Assembly: GCF_002090095.1 (NCBI RefSeq)
Contig: NZ_BBRJ01000003.1
Location: 248,001 to 312,000 of the forward strand
Source: Demequina sp. NBRC 110053
Lineage (GTDB): Bacteria > Actinomycetota > Actinomycetes > Actinomycetales > Demequinaceae
Direction of reading: 5' to 3'
DNA length: 64,000 nucleotides
The notes beneath the pieces were generated by a model. That model was not told the origin of the DNA, searched no databases, and worked only from the letters and a program-made list of their open reading frames with translations. A program made the translations under genes and the position numbers. Of this stretch, positions 1 through 11,524 are shown in pieces (the stretch's first letter is position 1; every line of letters begins with the position of its first letter).

Positions 1-75
1 CCGGGCGATCAGCTCCTGGGCATGCGAGCGCGACCGTGCCAGGCCGCGCGCGTGGAGCGCGCGGTCAAGACGCAC
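1..75 (-). CDS. tlyA: TlyA family rRNA 2'-O-methyltransferase, N-terminus only
   Basis: Only the first 25 codons are present; the gene runs off the left edge. The translation starts V-R-L-D-R-A-L and continues with GLARSRSHAQELIAR. This is the start of the S4 RNA-binding domain of TlyA, a methyltransferase that modifies 16S and 23S rRNA and affects capreomycin sensitivity in mycobacteria. The GTG start lies 6 nt after the stop of the 56-aa upstream gene, so the two are probably co-transcribed. The catalytic domain cannot be seen. The identification rests on the S4-like N-terminus plus the conserved gene order HAD phosphatase - small protein - tlyA. Confidence 0.8.
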   Translation of the reverse strand, partial: MRLDRALHARGLARSRSHAQELIAR

Positions 76-81
76 GGGTGG

Positions 82-252
82 CTACTGCTCGTCGCGCATG
101 CGGGACGAGAGGGAGTCCTGGATCTTGTCGAAGAACTCGGCCTGCTTGTCCAGGTCGTCCGGAAGCTCGGTGACCGCGTTGAGCGCCTCGCGGACCTCCG
201 CGGGGTACTTGACCTCGCCCAGCGGCTCGCGCTGCTCCTTGATCTCACTCAT
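82..252 (-). CDS. Conserved 56-aa protein upstream of tlyA (Rv1693-like)
   Basis: A 56-residue acidic protein that reads MSEIKEQREPLGEVKYPAEV and ends RMRDEQ. It has no signal peptide or membrane segment and looks helical and charged. The ATG overlaps the 3' end of the HAD phosphatase gene by 8 nt, which points to translational coupling. Its position between the HAD phosphatase and tlyA matches a small uncharacterised protein at the same place in mycobacteria. The function is unknown. Longer reading frames in this stretch are shadows of the phosphatase gene. Confidence 0.75.
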   Translation of the reverse strand: MSEIKEQREPLGEVKYPAEVREALNAVTELPDDLDKQAEFFDKIQDSLSSRMRDEQ

Positions 253-1282
253 GGGCCGAGGGTACCTCCAGGTCGGGCAGGGTCTCAACATCGACCTCGC
301 GTCCGTAGTCGGCGGTGGCCCACGCGGCAGCGCAGGCGGCGCGGGCCGGGTCGAGCCCGTCGTCCGTGCCGGGGCCGTCGACCTCAAGGTGCAGGCGGCC
401 GCCCGCGACCCACGCGGTCGCGGCGCCCACGGTCCAGCGGTCGCCGTGACGCTCGGGCGCGGGGTGGGCCATGGCCAGCGCCGTGAGGTCCCGGCCCAGG
501 AAGGAAGGTCGCTCGACCGGCGAGGCCAGGATCGCCTCTCGAACGCCATCGACGCCCGTGAGCACCTGCAGGCCGGGGAAGCCGGCGGCGCGGGCGCCCT
601 TGAGGTCAGTGTCGAGCCGGTCCCCGATCACCAGCGGACGCTGCGCGTGTGCCTTGTCCGCCGCGAGCCGGAACATCGCGGGCTCGGGCTTGCCCGCCCC
701 CGGCGGCTCCACCCCGGTGGCGGTCACGACCACGTTCACGAGCGAGCCGTTGCCCGGCGCGGTGCCGCGGTCGTTGGGGATGGTGAGGTCCTTGTTCGAG
801 GCGAAGAAGCGGGCGCCGGCGCTGATGGCGTAGGACGCCTCGGCCAGCTCCTTCCAGGACACGTCAGGCGAGAAGCCCTGCACGACCGCATCCGGGCCGT
901 CGGCGGCGCTGTCGACGATCCGATACCCGGCGCCCGTCACCGCGGTGCGCAGGCCTTGACCGCCCACGACGTACACGCTCGAGCCCGCCTCGAGCGACTC
1001 GAGCATCAGCGCCGCGACCGCCTGCGCGGCCGTCATGACCTCGTCCTCGGTGGTCGGCATCCCCAGCTCGGTGAGGTGCTCGGCGACCGTGACCGGCTCG
1101 CGGGACGCGTTGTTCGTCACGAACACCACGCGCATGCCCGCAGCACGCGCCGCCTCGAGGGCCGGCGGTGCGGAGGGGATCGCGTGGGGGCCGCGGTAGG
1201 CGACGCCGTCGAGGTCGACGAGCGCCGCGTCGAACGCGGTCTGGAGCGGCTGGTCGCTGCCCAGCAGGGCCGATGCGCTCAT
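245..1282 (-). CDS. HAD-IIA family phosphatase (Rv1692-like)
   Basis: A 345-aa cytosolic HAD-superfamily phosphatase of the NagD-like subclass. Motif I is LVDLDGVAYRG with nucleophile Asp23 and acid/base Asp25. Motif II is the FVTNN stretch near 54-58, the motif III lysine lies in GKPEP (about 198), and motif IV is VIGDRLDTD near 218-226. About 75 residues follow the HAD core, as in the mycobacterial homologue Rv1692. That protein has been reported as a glycerol-3-phosphate phosphatase in phospholipid head-group recycling. The ATG overlaps the stop of the TPR gene by 1 nt (TGATG), so the two are coupled. The substrate is inferred from synteny only. Confidence 0.85.
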   Translation of the reverse strand: MSASALLGSDQPLQTAFDAALVDLDGVAYRGPHAIPSAPPALEAARAAGMRVVFVTNNASREPVTVAEHLTELGMPTTEDEVMTAAQAVAALMLESLEAGSSVYVVGGQGLRTAVTGAGYRIVDSAADGPDAVVQGFSPDVSWKELAEASYAISAGARFFASNKDLTIPNDRGTAPGNGSLVNVVVTATGVEPPGAGKPEPAMFRLAADKAHAQRPLVIGDRLDTDLKGARAAGFPGLQVLTGVDGVREAILASPVERPSFLGRDLTALAMAHPAPERHGDRWTVGAATAWVAGGRLHLEVDGPGTDDGLDPARAACAAAWATADYGREVDVETLPDLEVPSAHE

Positions 1283-2688
1283 CAGCGGTCCTCCTCGGCG
1301 CCGTCGCGGGACTCGTCTTCCACGGGCTCACCGTCGTGAGCGTCACCGTCGCTGCGGGTGCTCTCGTCGGGCTCCGGCAGCTCTGCGACGTCATAGACGG
1401 TGATGTCGAAGTCGAGGTCGGGCTCCACGGCGCCGCCCGACAGGGTCGCCTCGAGCTCGTCGGCCTCGTCATCCTTGCCCATCGCGCGCAGCACCGGGAC
1501 GGTGGCGGCGCCGATGCGCTCGCGCAGCTCGTCGTCCGAGCCGTCGAGCTGACGCAGGATGACGAGCGCGGCCCCGGCGTCGCCCATGTCGAGACGCGCG
1601 CCGGCCAAGACGATGTCGAGCTCGATGCGCGCACGCGGGGGAAGCGAACGCGCCTCCTCGGACCGCGCGAGGTCGATCGCGCGTTCGGGGCGGCCCAGGC
1701 CGCGTTCGCAGTCGGCCATCAGCGGCAGGTGCTCGTGCGAGCCGTTGAGCCGGCGCACGGTGCGGAACTCACGCAGCGCCTCTGCGTAGCGACCGGTCGC
1801 GTAGGCGGCGAGGGCGTTGGCCTCGCGGACCACGTCGACGCGACCGCCACGGGCGACGGCCACCTGCGCGTGCTGGTAGGCCAGCTCCGGGTCGAGGTCG
1901 AGCAGCGAGCCCACCATGATCAGGTGCCGGCCCACGTCCTCGGCGTTGTCCTTGCTCAGTGTGCGCAGGCGCGCACGGACGGTGCGGTCTAGTTGGCCGT
2001 ACTCCACCTCGTCGGGAATCTGAGGGGCGTCAGGAGCCGGCCGGGCCGAGGTACGGTCGCCGCGGCGTGAACCGTCGTCTCTGGTCGTTCGCCTGTCGTC
2101 CCGTCGCACCCGGTCCGAGTCGCGGCCAGCCTGCTGACCGCCATCGCGACGGCGGTCGTCCCCGCCGCGGTAGGCGCCGGAGCTGCGGCCCGCTCCATAG
2201 GACGGACGGTCGCCGCGGCCCCGAGAGTCACCACGGTCACCCCGGTAGGACGAACGGTCGCCCCTGCCTCGAGAGTCACCGCGGTCACCGCGGTACGGCG
2301 CCCGATCGCCGGGACCGGAACGACCGCGCCGCTCATCGCCGTCGCGGCGTGGGCCGCGGTAGATGCCGCGCTCGTCACCCTCGCGCGGGGGACGCGAGCC
2401 TCCCGAGCGTCGGTCGGCGCCATCGGGCCGGCGGTAGCTGCGCCCCGAGCCGCCGTCCGAGCCCTCATACCGGCGGCCGCCCGAGCCGGAACCGGAGGAG
2501 CCGGATGCTCGTCGATCACCGCCCTGCCGGGGCTGGTAGCCACCACGGCGGTTCTCGTCGCCGCGCCCCGATCTGTTCGAGCGCTCGGGACCGCCCGATC
2601 CGCGCGGCCCGCTCCCTGCACCGGAACGGTCGGAGTCCGAGCGGGATCCGCGCTCCTCGCCGTGTTCGCGGTCGTCTGTGCCAGCCAT
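1282..2688 (-). CDS. TPR protein with long RG-rich disordered N-terminus (Rv1691-like)
   Basis: A 468-aa protein. Residues 1 to about 225 are low complexity, rich in Arg, Gly, Ser and Asp, with tandem copies of a YRGDRGDSRGRGDR unit. Residues about 230-420 are helical with tetratricopeptide-like spacing (for example ALAAYATGRYAEALREF), and the tail is acidic. It heads the TPR - HAD - 56-aa - tlyA block and lies just downstream of the rRNA operon terminator. TPR proteins act as scaffolds and RG-rich tails often bind RNA. An RNA- or ribosome-linked role is only an inference, because no enzyme motif is visible. The repeated tail may vary in length between strains. Confidence 0.8.
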   Translation of the reverse strand: MAGTDDREHGEERGSRSDSDRSGAGSGPRGSGGPERSNRSGRGDENRRGGYQPRQGGDRRASGSSGSGSGGRRYEGSDGGSGRSYRRPDGADRRSGGSRPPREGDERGIYRGPRRDGDERRGRSGPGDRAPYRGDRGDSRGRGDRSSYRGDRGDSRGRGDRPSYGAGRSSGAYRGGDDRRRDGGQQAGRDSDRVRRDDRRTTRDDGSRRGDRTSARPAPDAPQIPDEVEYGQLDRTVRARLRTLSKDNAEDVGRHLIMVGSLLDLDPELAYQHAQVAVARGGRVDVVREANALAAYATGRYAEALREFRTVRRLNGSHEHLPLMADCERGLGRPERAIDLARSEEARSLPPRARIELDIVLAGARLDMGDAGAALVILRQLDGSDDELRERIGAATVPVLRAMGKDDEADELEATLSGGAVEPDLDFDITVYDVAELPEPDESTRSDGDAHDGEPVEDESRDGAEEDR

Positions 2689-2745
2689 GATGCTCCGATC
2701 GGGTGCGCGCCTGGTGCGCGCCTAGGGACAATTCTTACGGAAACG

Positions 2746-2779
2746 ACGAAGGGCCGCCCAGCTTTGGGCGGCCCTTCGT
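2746..2779 (-). terminator. rRNA operon terminator
   Basis: A perfect 15-bp stem (2746-2760 with 2765-2779) with the 4-nt loop GCTT lies about 10 nt after the 5S gene. On the minus strand it is followed by a short, T-poor tract (CGTTTCC). The GC-rich stem and its position fit the intrinsic terminator of the rRNA operon. Confidence 0.85.
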
Positions 2780-2789
2780 TGAAAGAATG

Positions 2790-2908
2790 TCCCGCTGCGA
2801 CCTACTCTCCCACACCCTGGCGAGTGCAGTACCATCGGCGCTGAGAGGCTTAGCTTCCGGGTTCGGAATGGAGCCGGGCGTTTCCCTCTCGCTATGGCAG
2901 CGGAAACT
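2790..2908 (-). rRNA. rrf: 5S ribosomal RNA
   Basis: About 119 nt. Read on the minus strand it begins near GTTTCCGCTGCCATAGCG and contains the conserved CCGAACCCGGAAGCTAAGCC core. It ends near GAGAGTAGGTCGCAGCGGG. The ends are approximate to a few bases. It is the last gene of the 16S-23S-5S operon and is followed by the hairpin terminator. Confidence 0.95.
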
Positions 2909-2974
2909 CTATGGAGATATCAGTACCCGACCGTATCTCGGGAACCGCACAGTGGACGCGTAGCAATATTGATA

Positions 2975-7942
<4,968 letters not shown>

Positions 7943-8129
7943 ATGTTTGATAGCAATCCGACCGAGGTCGGTTCACATACAATACGAAGTGGTTCCGAGG
8001 AACCGTTCAATCTCTAGCTTCGAACAAAATGTCACTGACATTTCGTTGTCTACCAAAGGAATCCTGCATCCCGCTGCTCGAGCTGACGCTCGATCACCGT
8101 GATGCCGGAGGTTTTGGCATCGACTATGT

Positions 8130-8156
8130 GGCACACTGTTGAGTTCTCAAGGTTCG
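8130..8156 (-). promoter_or_regulatory. boxA-like element in the 16S leader
   Basis: In minus-strand sense the leader reads CCGAACCTTGAGAACTCAAC, followed by AGTGTGCC. The core CTTGAGAACT recurs in the 16S-23S spacer at 6097-6120. Duplication before 16S and before 23S is typical of Nus-dependent antitermination (boxA) sites. Assignment is by similarity to mycobacterial boxA regions and by position. Confidence 0.55.
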
Positions 8157-8207
8157 GACGCGCACCGCTCTCAACTCGTTTGAGTTGGGATTCGGGGCAA
8201 CCCTTCT

Positions 8208-8236
8208 AAGTTACTCGCATGTTTCCGGCTTGTCAA
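8208..8236 (-). promoter_or_regulatory. rRNA promoter P5 (closest to 16S)
   Basis: -35 TTGACA (8231-8236) and -10 TAACTT (8208-8213) are separated by exactly 17 bp. Downstream come 6 nt and then GTTGCC, taken as the start site. GCGAT precedes the -35 box. The transcript leader to 16S is about 260 nt. Confidence 0.85.
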
Positions 8237-8283
8237 ATCGCGCTCATGGCGATCTTTACCGGCCCCATTCGGGCAACTCGTCG

Positions 8284-8312
8284 AAGTTACTCACCTGGTC
8301 GCAGCCTGTCAA
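8284..8312 (-). promoter_or_regulatory. rRNA promoter P4
   Basis: -35 TTGACA (8307-8312), a 17-bp spacer and -10 TAACTT (8284-8289), followed by 6 nt and the conserved GTTGCC start region. It lies 76 bp upstream of P5. Confidence 0.85.
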
Positions 8313-8362
8313 ATCGCGCTAGTGGCTGATTTGTTGAGCTGTTCCCGTGTGGCAACCCGACT

Positions 8363-8391
8363 AAGTTACTTTTACGTTCTCGACTTGTCAA
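8363..8391 (-). promoter_or_regulatory. rRNA promoter P3
   Basis: -35 TTGACA (8386-8391), a 17-bp spacer and -10 TAACTT (8363-8368), followed by 6 nt and GTTGCC. It lies 79 bp upstream of P4. Confidence 0.85.
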
Positions 8392-8442
8392 ATCGCCGTA
8401 TTGGCGCTTTTTTAATGTCGAAGCCGTTCTGGCAACTTGCTG

Positions 8443-8471
8443 AAGCTACTCGGTCGCTCTCGGCCTGTCAA
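8443..8471 (-). promoter_or_regulatory. rRNA promoter P2
   Basis: -35 TTGACA (8466-8471), a 17-bp spacer and -10 TAGCTT (8443-8448), followed by 6 nt and GTTGCC. It lies 80 bp upstream of P3. The -10 box differs from P3-P5 by one base. Confidence 0.8.
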
Positions 8472-8524
8472 ATCGCTCATGTGCGACTCGAACGTGCGGC
8501 CGGAGTCATCCGGGCAACTCCACC

Positions 8525-8553
8525 AACTTACCCGCTTCGTCAGGCCCTGTCAA
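8525..8553 (-). promoter_or_regulatory. rRNA promoter P1 (most upstream of the array)
   Basis: -35 TTGACA (8548-8553), a 17-bp spacer and -10 TAAGTT (8525-8530), followed by 6 nt and GTTGCC. It lies 82 bp upstream of P2. The flank before the -35 is GCGAGT rather than GCGATT. Confidence 0.8.
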
Positions 8554-8728
8554 CTCGCCATGCTTGGCGTGTCGAGCAACACCTTCTCCGCGGGGGGCTC
8601 TCCATCGTACATCACTCGGGGCACGCTTGCGACCCGAGTTCGATCATCGTTGGGGAGCTGTCCAGTGGGGCTTCGCGTGGCCTTGTTCAGTCCTCCGCGA
8701 AGCGCTTCCGTCGTTGGCAGCGAGGTAG

Positions 8729-8758
8729 AGATTACGGTTCCGTGAACCCGCAAGTCAA
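8729..8758 (-). promoter_or_regulatory. Possible sixth, divergent-type rRNA promoter
   Basis: TTGACT (8753-8758), an 18-bp spacer and TAATCT (8729-8734), preceded by GCCGAT as in the array promoters. It lacks the conserved GTTGCC start region and lies about 200 bp upstream of P1. It could be an extra rRNA promoter or chance. The rest of 8554-8845 holds no gene. A short CCGCCA/TGGCGG hairpin (8813-8827) after tyrS may weakly terminate that gene. Confidence 0.35.
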
Positions 8759-8845
8759 ATCGGCGTCCCCCGGGCGTGTCGCGACGTGCTGGTGCGGCGA
8801 CGTTCCTGCTATCCGCCACATTGGCGGGCGCCTCCGGCCCAGGCC

Positions 8846-10111
8846 TCAGTGCTCGACTTGCACCAGACCCACGGACTTCTTCCCTCGCCTGAGCACGAAC
8901 CATCCCCCCGCGAGCGGCTGGACGGCGTCGACCACGGCATCGATGGAGTCGGCCTTCACGTTGTTGACGTAGGCACCGCCATCCTGCACGGCCCGCCTGG
9001 CCTCCGACTTGGAGGAGACGATGCCCGCCTCGACCAGCGCATCGACCACCGACGTGCCCGGCGCCACGGAACCACCGCCGAGCTCGACGGCACAGCCGGC
9101 GAGCGTCGCCTGGTCGAGCGCCGAGAGATCTCCCCGGCCGAACAGGGATTGCGAGGCGGCGACGACCGCATCGGCAGCAGCAGGGCCGTGCACCAGCGCC
9201 GTCACCTCCCATGCCAGCGTGCGCTGCGCCTCCCTCTTGAATGGCTCCTCGGCCACGGAGAGCTCCAGGCGCGCGATGTCCTCGCGACCAAGGAAGGTGA
9301 AGACCTTGAGGTAACCGATCACGTCCGCATCAGCCGCATTCACCCAGAACTGGTAGAAGGCGTATGGGCTCGTCATCGTCGGGTCGAGCCATACCGTGCC
9401 GGACTCGGTCTTGCCGAACTTGGTGCCGTCAGCCTTGGTGATCAGCGGCGTCGCCAGCGCGTGCACGCTCGCGCCAGCCGCCTTGCGCGTGAGCTCAGTG
9501 CCGGCCGTGAGGTTTCCCCACTGGTCGGAGCCCCCCGTCTGAAGCGTGCACCCGTAGCGCCGGTGCAGCTCGAGGAAGTCCATGCCCTGGAGCACCTGGT
9601 ACGAGAACTCGGTGTAGGAGATGCCCTCGTCGGAGTTCAGTCGGCGCGCGACGGTGTCCTTGGCGATCATCGTGCCCAGCCGGAAGTGGCGCCCCACGTC
9701 GCGGAGCAGCTCGATCGCGCTGAGGTCCTTGGTCCAGTCGTAGTTGTTGACCATCCGCGCGGCGTTGGCGCCCTCGAAGCTCATGAGCGGTTCGATCTGC
9801 CCGCGGATGCGCTCGACCCATTCGTGCACGGTGTCGACGGGGTTCAGCGTGCGCTCGCCACTCATCTTGGGATCGCCGATCAGTCCCGTCGCCCCGCCGA
9901 CGAGCAGGAGCGGCACGTGCCCCGCTTCCTGCAGGCGGCGCACCGTCAGGATCTGGACGAGGTTGCCGATGTGCAGGCTTGGCGCCGTCGGGTCGAACCC
10001 GCAGTACAGCGTGACGGGGCCGGCGTCGAGGTGAGCGCGCAGCTCGTCGTCCCCCGTGGTCTGGGAGATGAGGCCGCGCCAGGCGAGGTCGTCGAGGATG
10101 TGCTCAGTCAT
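8846..10111 (-). CDS. tyrS: Tyrosyl-tRNA synthetase
   Basis: A 421-aa class I aminoacyl-tRNA synthetase that attaches tyrosine to tRNA-Tyr. The HIGH-type motif is HIGN at 47-50 within FDPTAPSLHIGN. The KMSKS equivalent is KFGKT at 231-235. The tyrosine-binding segment QTGGSDQWGN is at 191-200, and a C-terminal S4-like RNA-binding region (SKSEARRAVQDGGAYVNN) follows. I chose the ATG giving MTEHILDDLAWRGL because family members start this way. An in-frame ATG lies 12 nt upstream, and a longer frame reaches 10303. No T-box leader was seen. The gene reads toward the rRNA promoter array. Confidence 0.95.
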   Translation of the reverse strand: MTEHILDDLAWRGLISQTTGDDELRAHLDAGPVTLYCGFDPTAPSLHIGNLVQILTVRRLQEAGHVPLLLVGGATGLIGDPKMSGERTLNPVDTVHEWVERIRGQIEPLMSFEGANAARMVNNYDWTKDLSAIELLRDVGRHFRLGTMIAKDTVARRLNSDEGISYTEFSYQVLQGMDFLELHRRYGCTLQTGGSDQWGNLTAGTELTRKAAGASVHALATPLITKADGTKFGKTESGTVWLDPTMTSPYAFYQFWVNAADADVIGYLKVFTFLGREDIARLELSVAEEPFKREAQRTLAWEVTALVHGPAAADAVVAASQSLFGRGDLSALDQATLAGCAVELGGGSVAPGTSVVDALVEAGIVSSKSEARRAVQDGGAYVNNVKADSIDAVVDAVQPLAGGWFVLRRGKKSVGLVQVEH

Positions 10112-10324
10112 GATGCGTGCCATTGTGCCAGCACGGGACGAGCGTCCCCGCTGCGCCGTTGCAGCGAGGCACAACCACAGGATCAGGCGCCTCGGGAGGG
10201 AGAGAGTCGCTGGGCACGCGGAGCGGAAGCACGAATCGGCGCTGAGGGGTGGACTTCTTGCGAGGGGTCCAACCGACTCGAGATGTCGCATGCCCAGCGA
10301 CACTTACGACGCTAGGTGGCTCAC

Positions 10325-10342
10325 TCTGAGAGGCCTCTCAGA
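10325..10342. other. 18-bp perfect palindrome between the kinase gene and tyrS
   Basis: TCTGAGAGGCCTCTCAGA is its own reverse complement. It lies 14 bp beyond the stop of the P-loop kinase gene and about 215 bp upstream of tyrS. It could fold as a 7-bp stem with a GGCC loop (a terminator lacking a T-run), or be a dimeric protein-binding site. Nothing else was recognised between 10112 and 10356. Confidence 0.4.
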
Positions 10343-10356
10343 AGGTTCACGGCGGC

Positions 10357-11025
10357 TCAGTCGGGGATGGGAGAAGTTCCGTCGATGACCAGGTCCGCGG
10401 CGGCCCGGGTGCCCTCGCGCGCGAAGTGGGCCGCCTCGCGCGGCTGCCAGCGCAGCCACTCCGCCCGCATGCCCTCGCCGTCGCGCGCCACGCCCCGTGC
10501 GAGGCGCTCCGCCTCCGGCGCGTCGACCCACAGCAGCAGCGCTGCGCACCGACGCGCCGAGCGCTGGCCGACGCCGACGCCCTCCACCACCAGGAACGCG
10601 CGCGGGTCGACCGGGATGCGGTGGGTCCGTCGGGACTGGTGCCAGTCCCACATTCGGAAGTCCGCGCCGCGACCTGCCGCGAGCGGCTCGATGACCTGGT
10701 CCACGAGGACCGCGTCCAGGGTCTCGAGGCCGTCCCATCCCTCGTACATGTCGTCGGCGTGCAGGAGCTGGGCCGGCGCGCCCGGCGCGGGAGGCCGGTA
10801 CGGGTCGAACGCGCCAGCGCCGCCGGTGGGCTCGCCGCCCAGCGCGGCGACCACGCGCTGGGCCAGCGTGGTCTTGCCTGCTCCCGCGGGCCCGTCGATG
10901 AGGATCAGACGGGTGTCGCCCAGGCGTGGGGCCGATGCGCGTGCTCGGTTCGCGATGTCGGTGACCGTCGCATTCGGCGCAGCAGGGGCGCCCGCAGGGT
11001 CTCGCGACGCAGGGACACCAGGCAC
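10357..11025 (-). CDS. P-loop kinase of the uridine kinase type
   Basis: A 222-aa cytosolic NTP-binding protein. The Walker A motif GPAGAGKTT lies at about 45-53 after a beta strand (TRLILID). Later features are LLHADDMYEGWDGL, where the Asp pair fits a substrate or Mg2+ site, and VVEGVG before an Arg-rich lid. This layout is that of uridine/cytidine kinase-like P-loop proteins; the substrate is not identified. The start is GTG. A TAGCCT box ends exactly 6 nt before it, so the mRNA is probably leaderless. It is divergent from the YbaK-type gene, with 22 bp between the start codons. Confidence 0.75.
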   Translation of the reverse strand: MPGVPASRDPAGAPAAPNATVTDIANRARASAPRLGDTRLILIDGPAGAGKTTLAQRVVAALGGEPTGGAGAFDPYRPPAPGAPAQLLHADDMYEGWDGLETLDAVLVDQVIEPLAAGRGADFRMWDWHQSRRTHRIPVDPRAFLVVEGVGVGQRSARRCAALLLWVDAPEAERLARGVARDGEGMRAEWLRWQPREAAHFAREGTRAAADLVIDGTSPIPD

Positions 11026-11031
11026 GAGGTC

Positions 11032-11041
11032 AGGCTACGGT
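11032..11041. promoter_or_regulatory. Symmetric bidirectional -10 element
   Basis: The plus strand reads AGGCTACGGT. TACGGT (11036-11041) is a -10 box for the plus strand. TAGCCT, the complement of 11032-11037, is one for the minus strand. They share the central TA pair. Each is followed by exactly 6 nt and then a start codon (ATG at 11048, GTG at 11025), so both mRNAs are predicted to start at or next to the start codon. Neither side has a clear -35 box. Confidence 0.7.
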
Positions 11042-11047
11042 AGCCAG

Positions 11048-11512
11048 ATGCATGCGAACGTCCAGAAGGTCACGGCGGTCCTCGACGCGGCGGGCCTTCA
11101 CGGCCGCGTGCGCGAGCTGTCCACCGGCACGCACACGGCAGCCGAGGCCGCCGCCTTCCTGGGCTGCGAGATCGGGGCGATCGCCAACTCCCTCATCTTC
11201 ATGACGGAGAAGGGCCCCATCCTCGTGCTCGCGTCGGGCGCGCACCGCGTCGACACCGACCTGCTGGCTCGCGCGATCGGCGTCGAGGCCGTCACGCGAG
11301 CCACGGCCGAGGAGGTGAGGGCCGCCACGGGTCAGCCCATCGGTGGCGTCGCGCCCGTGGGCCACCCCTCTCCCCTGCCCACCTACATCGACGTCGAGCT
11401 CACGGAGCACGGCGAGCTGTGGGCGGCGGCGGGGATCCCCGCCTCGGTGTTCGAGATCTCGTACGAGGACCTGCGCGACCTGACGGGCGCGACCGAGGTG
11501 ACGGTCGCCTGA
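11048..11512 (+). CDS. YbaK/EbsC-family aminoacyl-tRNA editing protein
   Basis: A 154-aa single-domain protein of the YbaK / ProX deacylase family. These proteins remove wrongly attached amino acids (for example Cys or Ala from tRNA-Pro). The family core is visible: FLGCEIGAIANSLIF, LVLASGAHRVD, and the signature GQPIGGVAPVGHPSPLPTYID with its conserved Gly-X-X-Pro segment. The protein is full length for the family. The ATG lies 6 nt after a TACGGT -10 box, so a leaderless mRNA is likely. Substrate preference cannot be read from the sequence. Confidence 0.88.
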   Translation: MHANVQKVTAVLDAAGLHGRVRELSTGTHTAAEAAAFLGCEIGAIANSLIFMTEKGPILVLASGAHRVDTDLLARAIGVEAVTRATAEEVRAATGQPIGGVAPVGHPSPLPTYIDVELTEHGELWAAAGIPASVFEISYEDLRDLTGATEVTVA

Positions 11513-11524
11513 CGTCCGTGCCGC

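Noticed and set aside
8200-8560. Repeats with about 80-bp period, at first resembling a CRISPR or tandem repeat array
   Set aside because: Conserved parts are TTGACA, a 17-bp gap, TAACTT and GTTGCC upstream of 16S; this is a promoter array, and the variable parts are too unlike spacers.
8786-10315. 509-aa plus-strand frame opposite tyrS
   Set aside because: It is the high-GC shadow of tyrS, with no family motif and a composition rich in Arg, His and Gly.
10112-10356. T-box leader upstream of tyrS
   Set aside because: No T-box consensus or specifier stem was seen, only an isolated palindrome.
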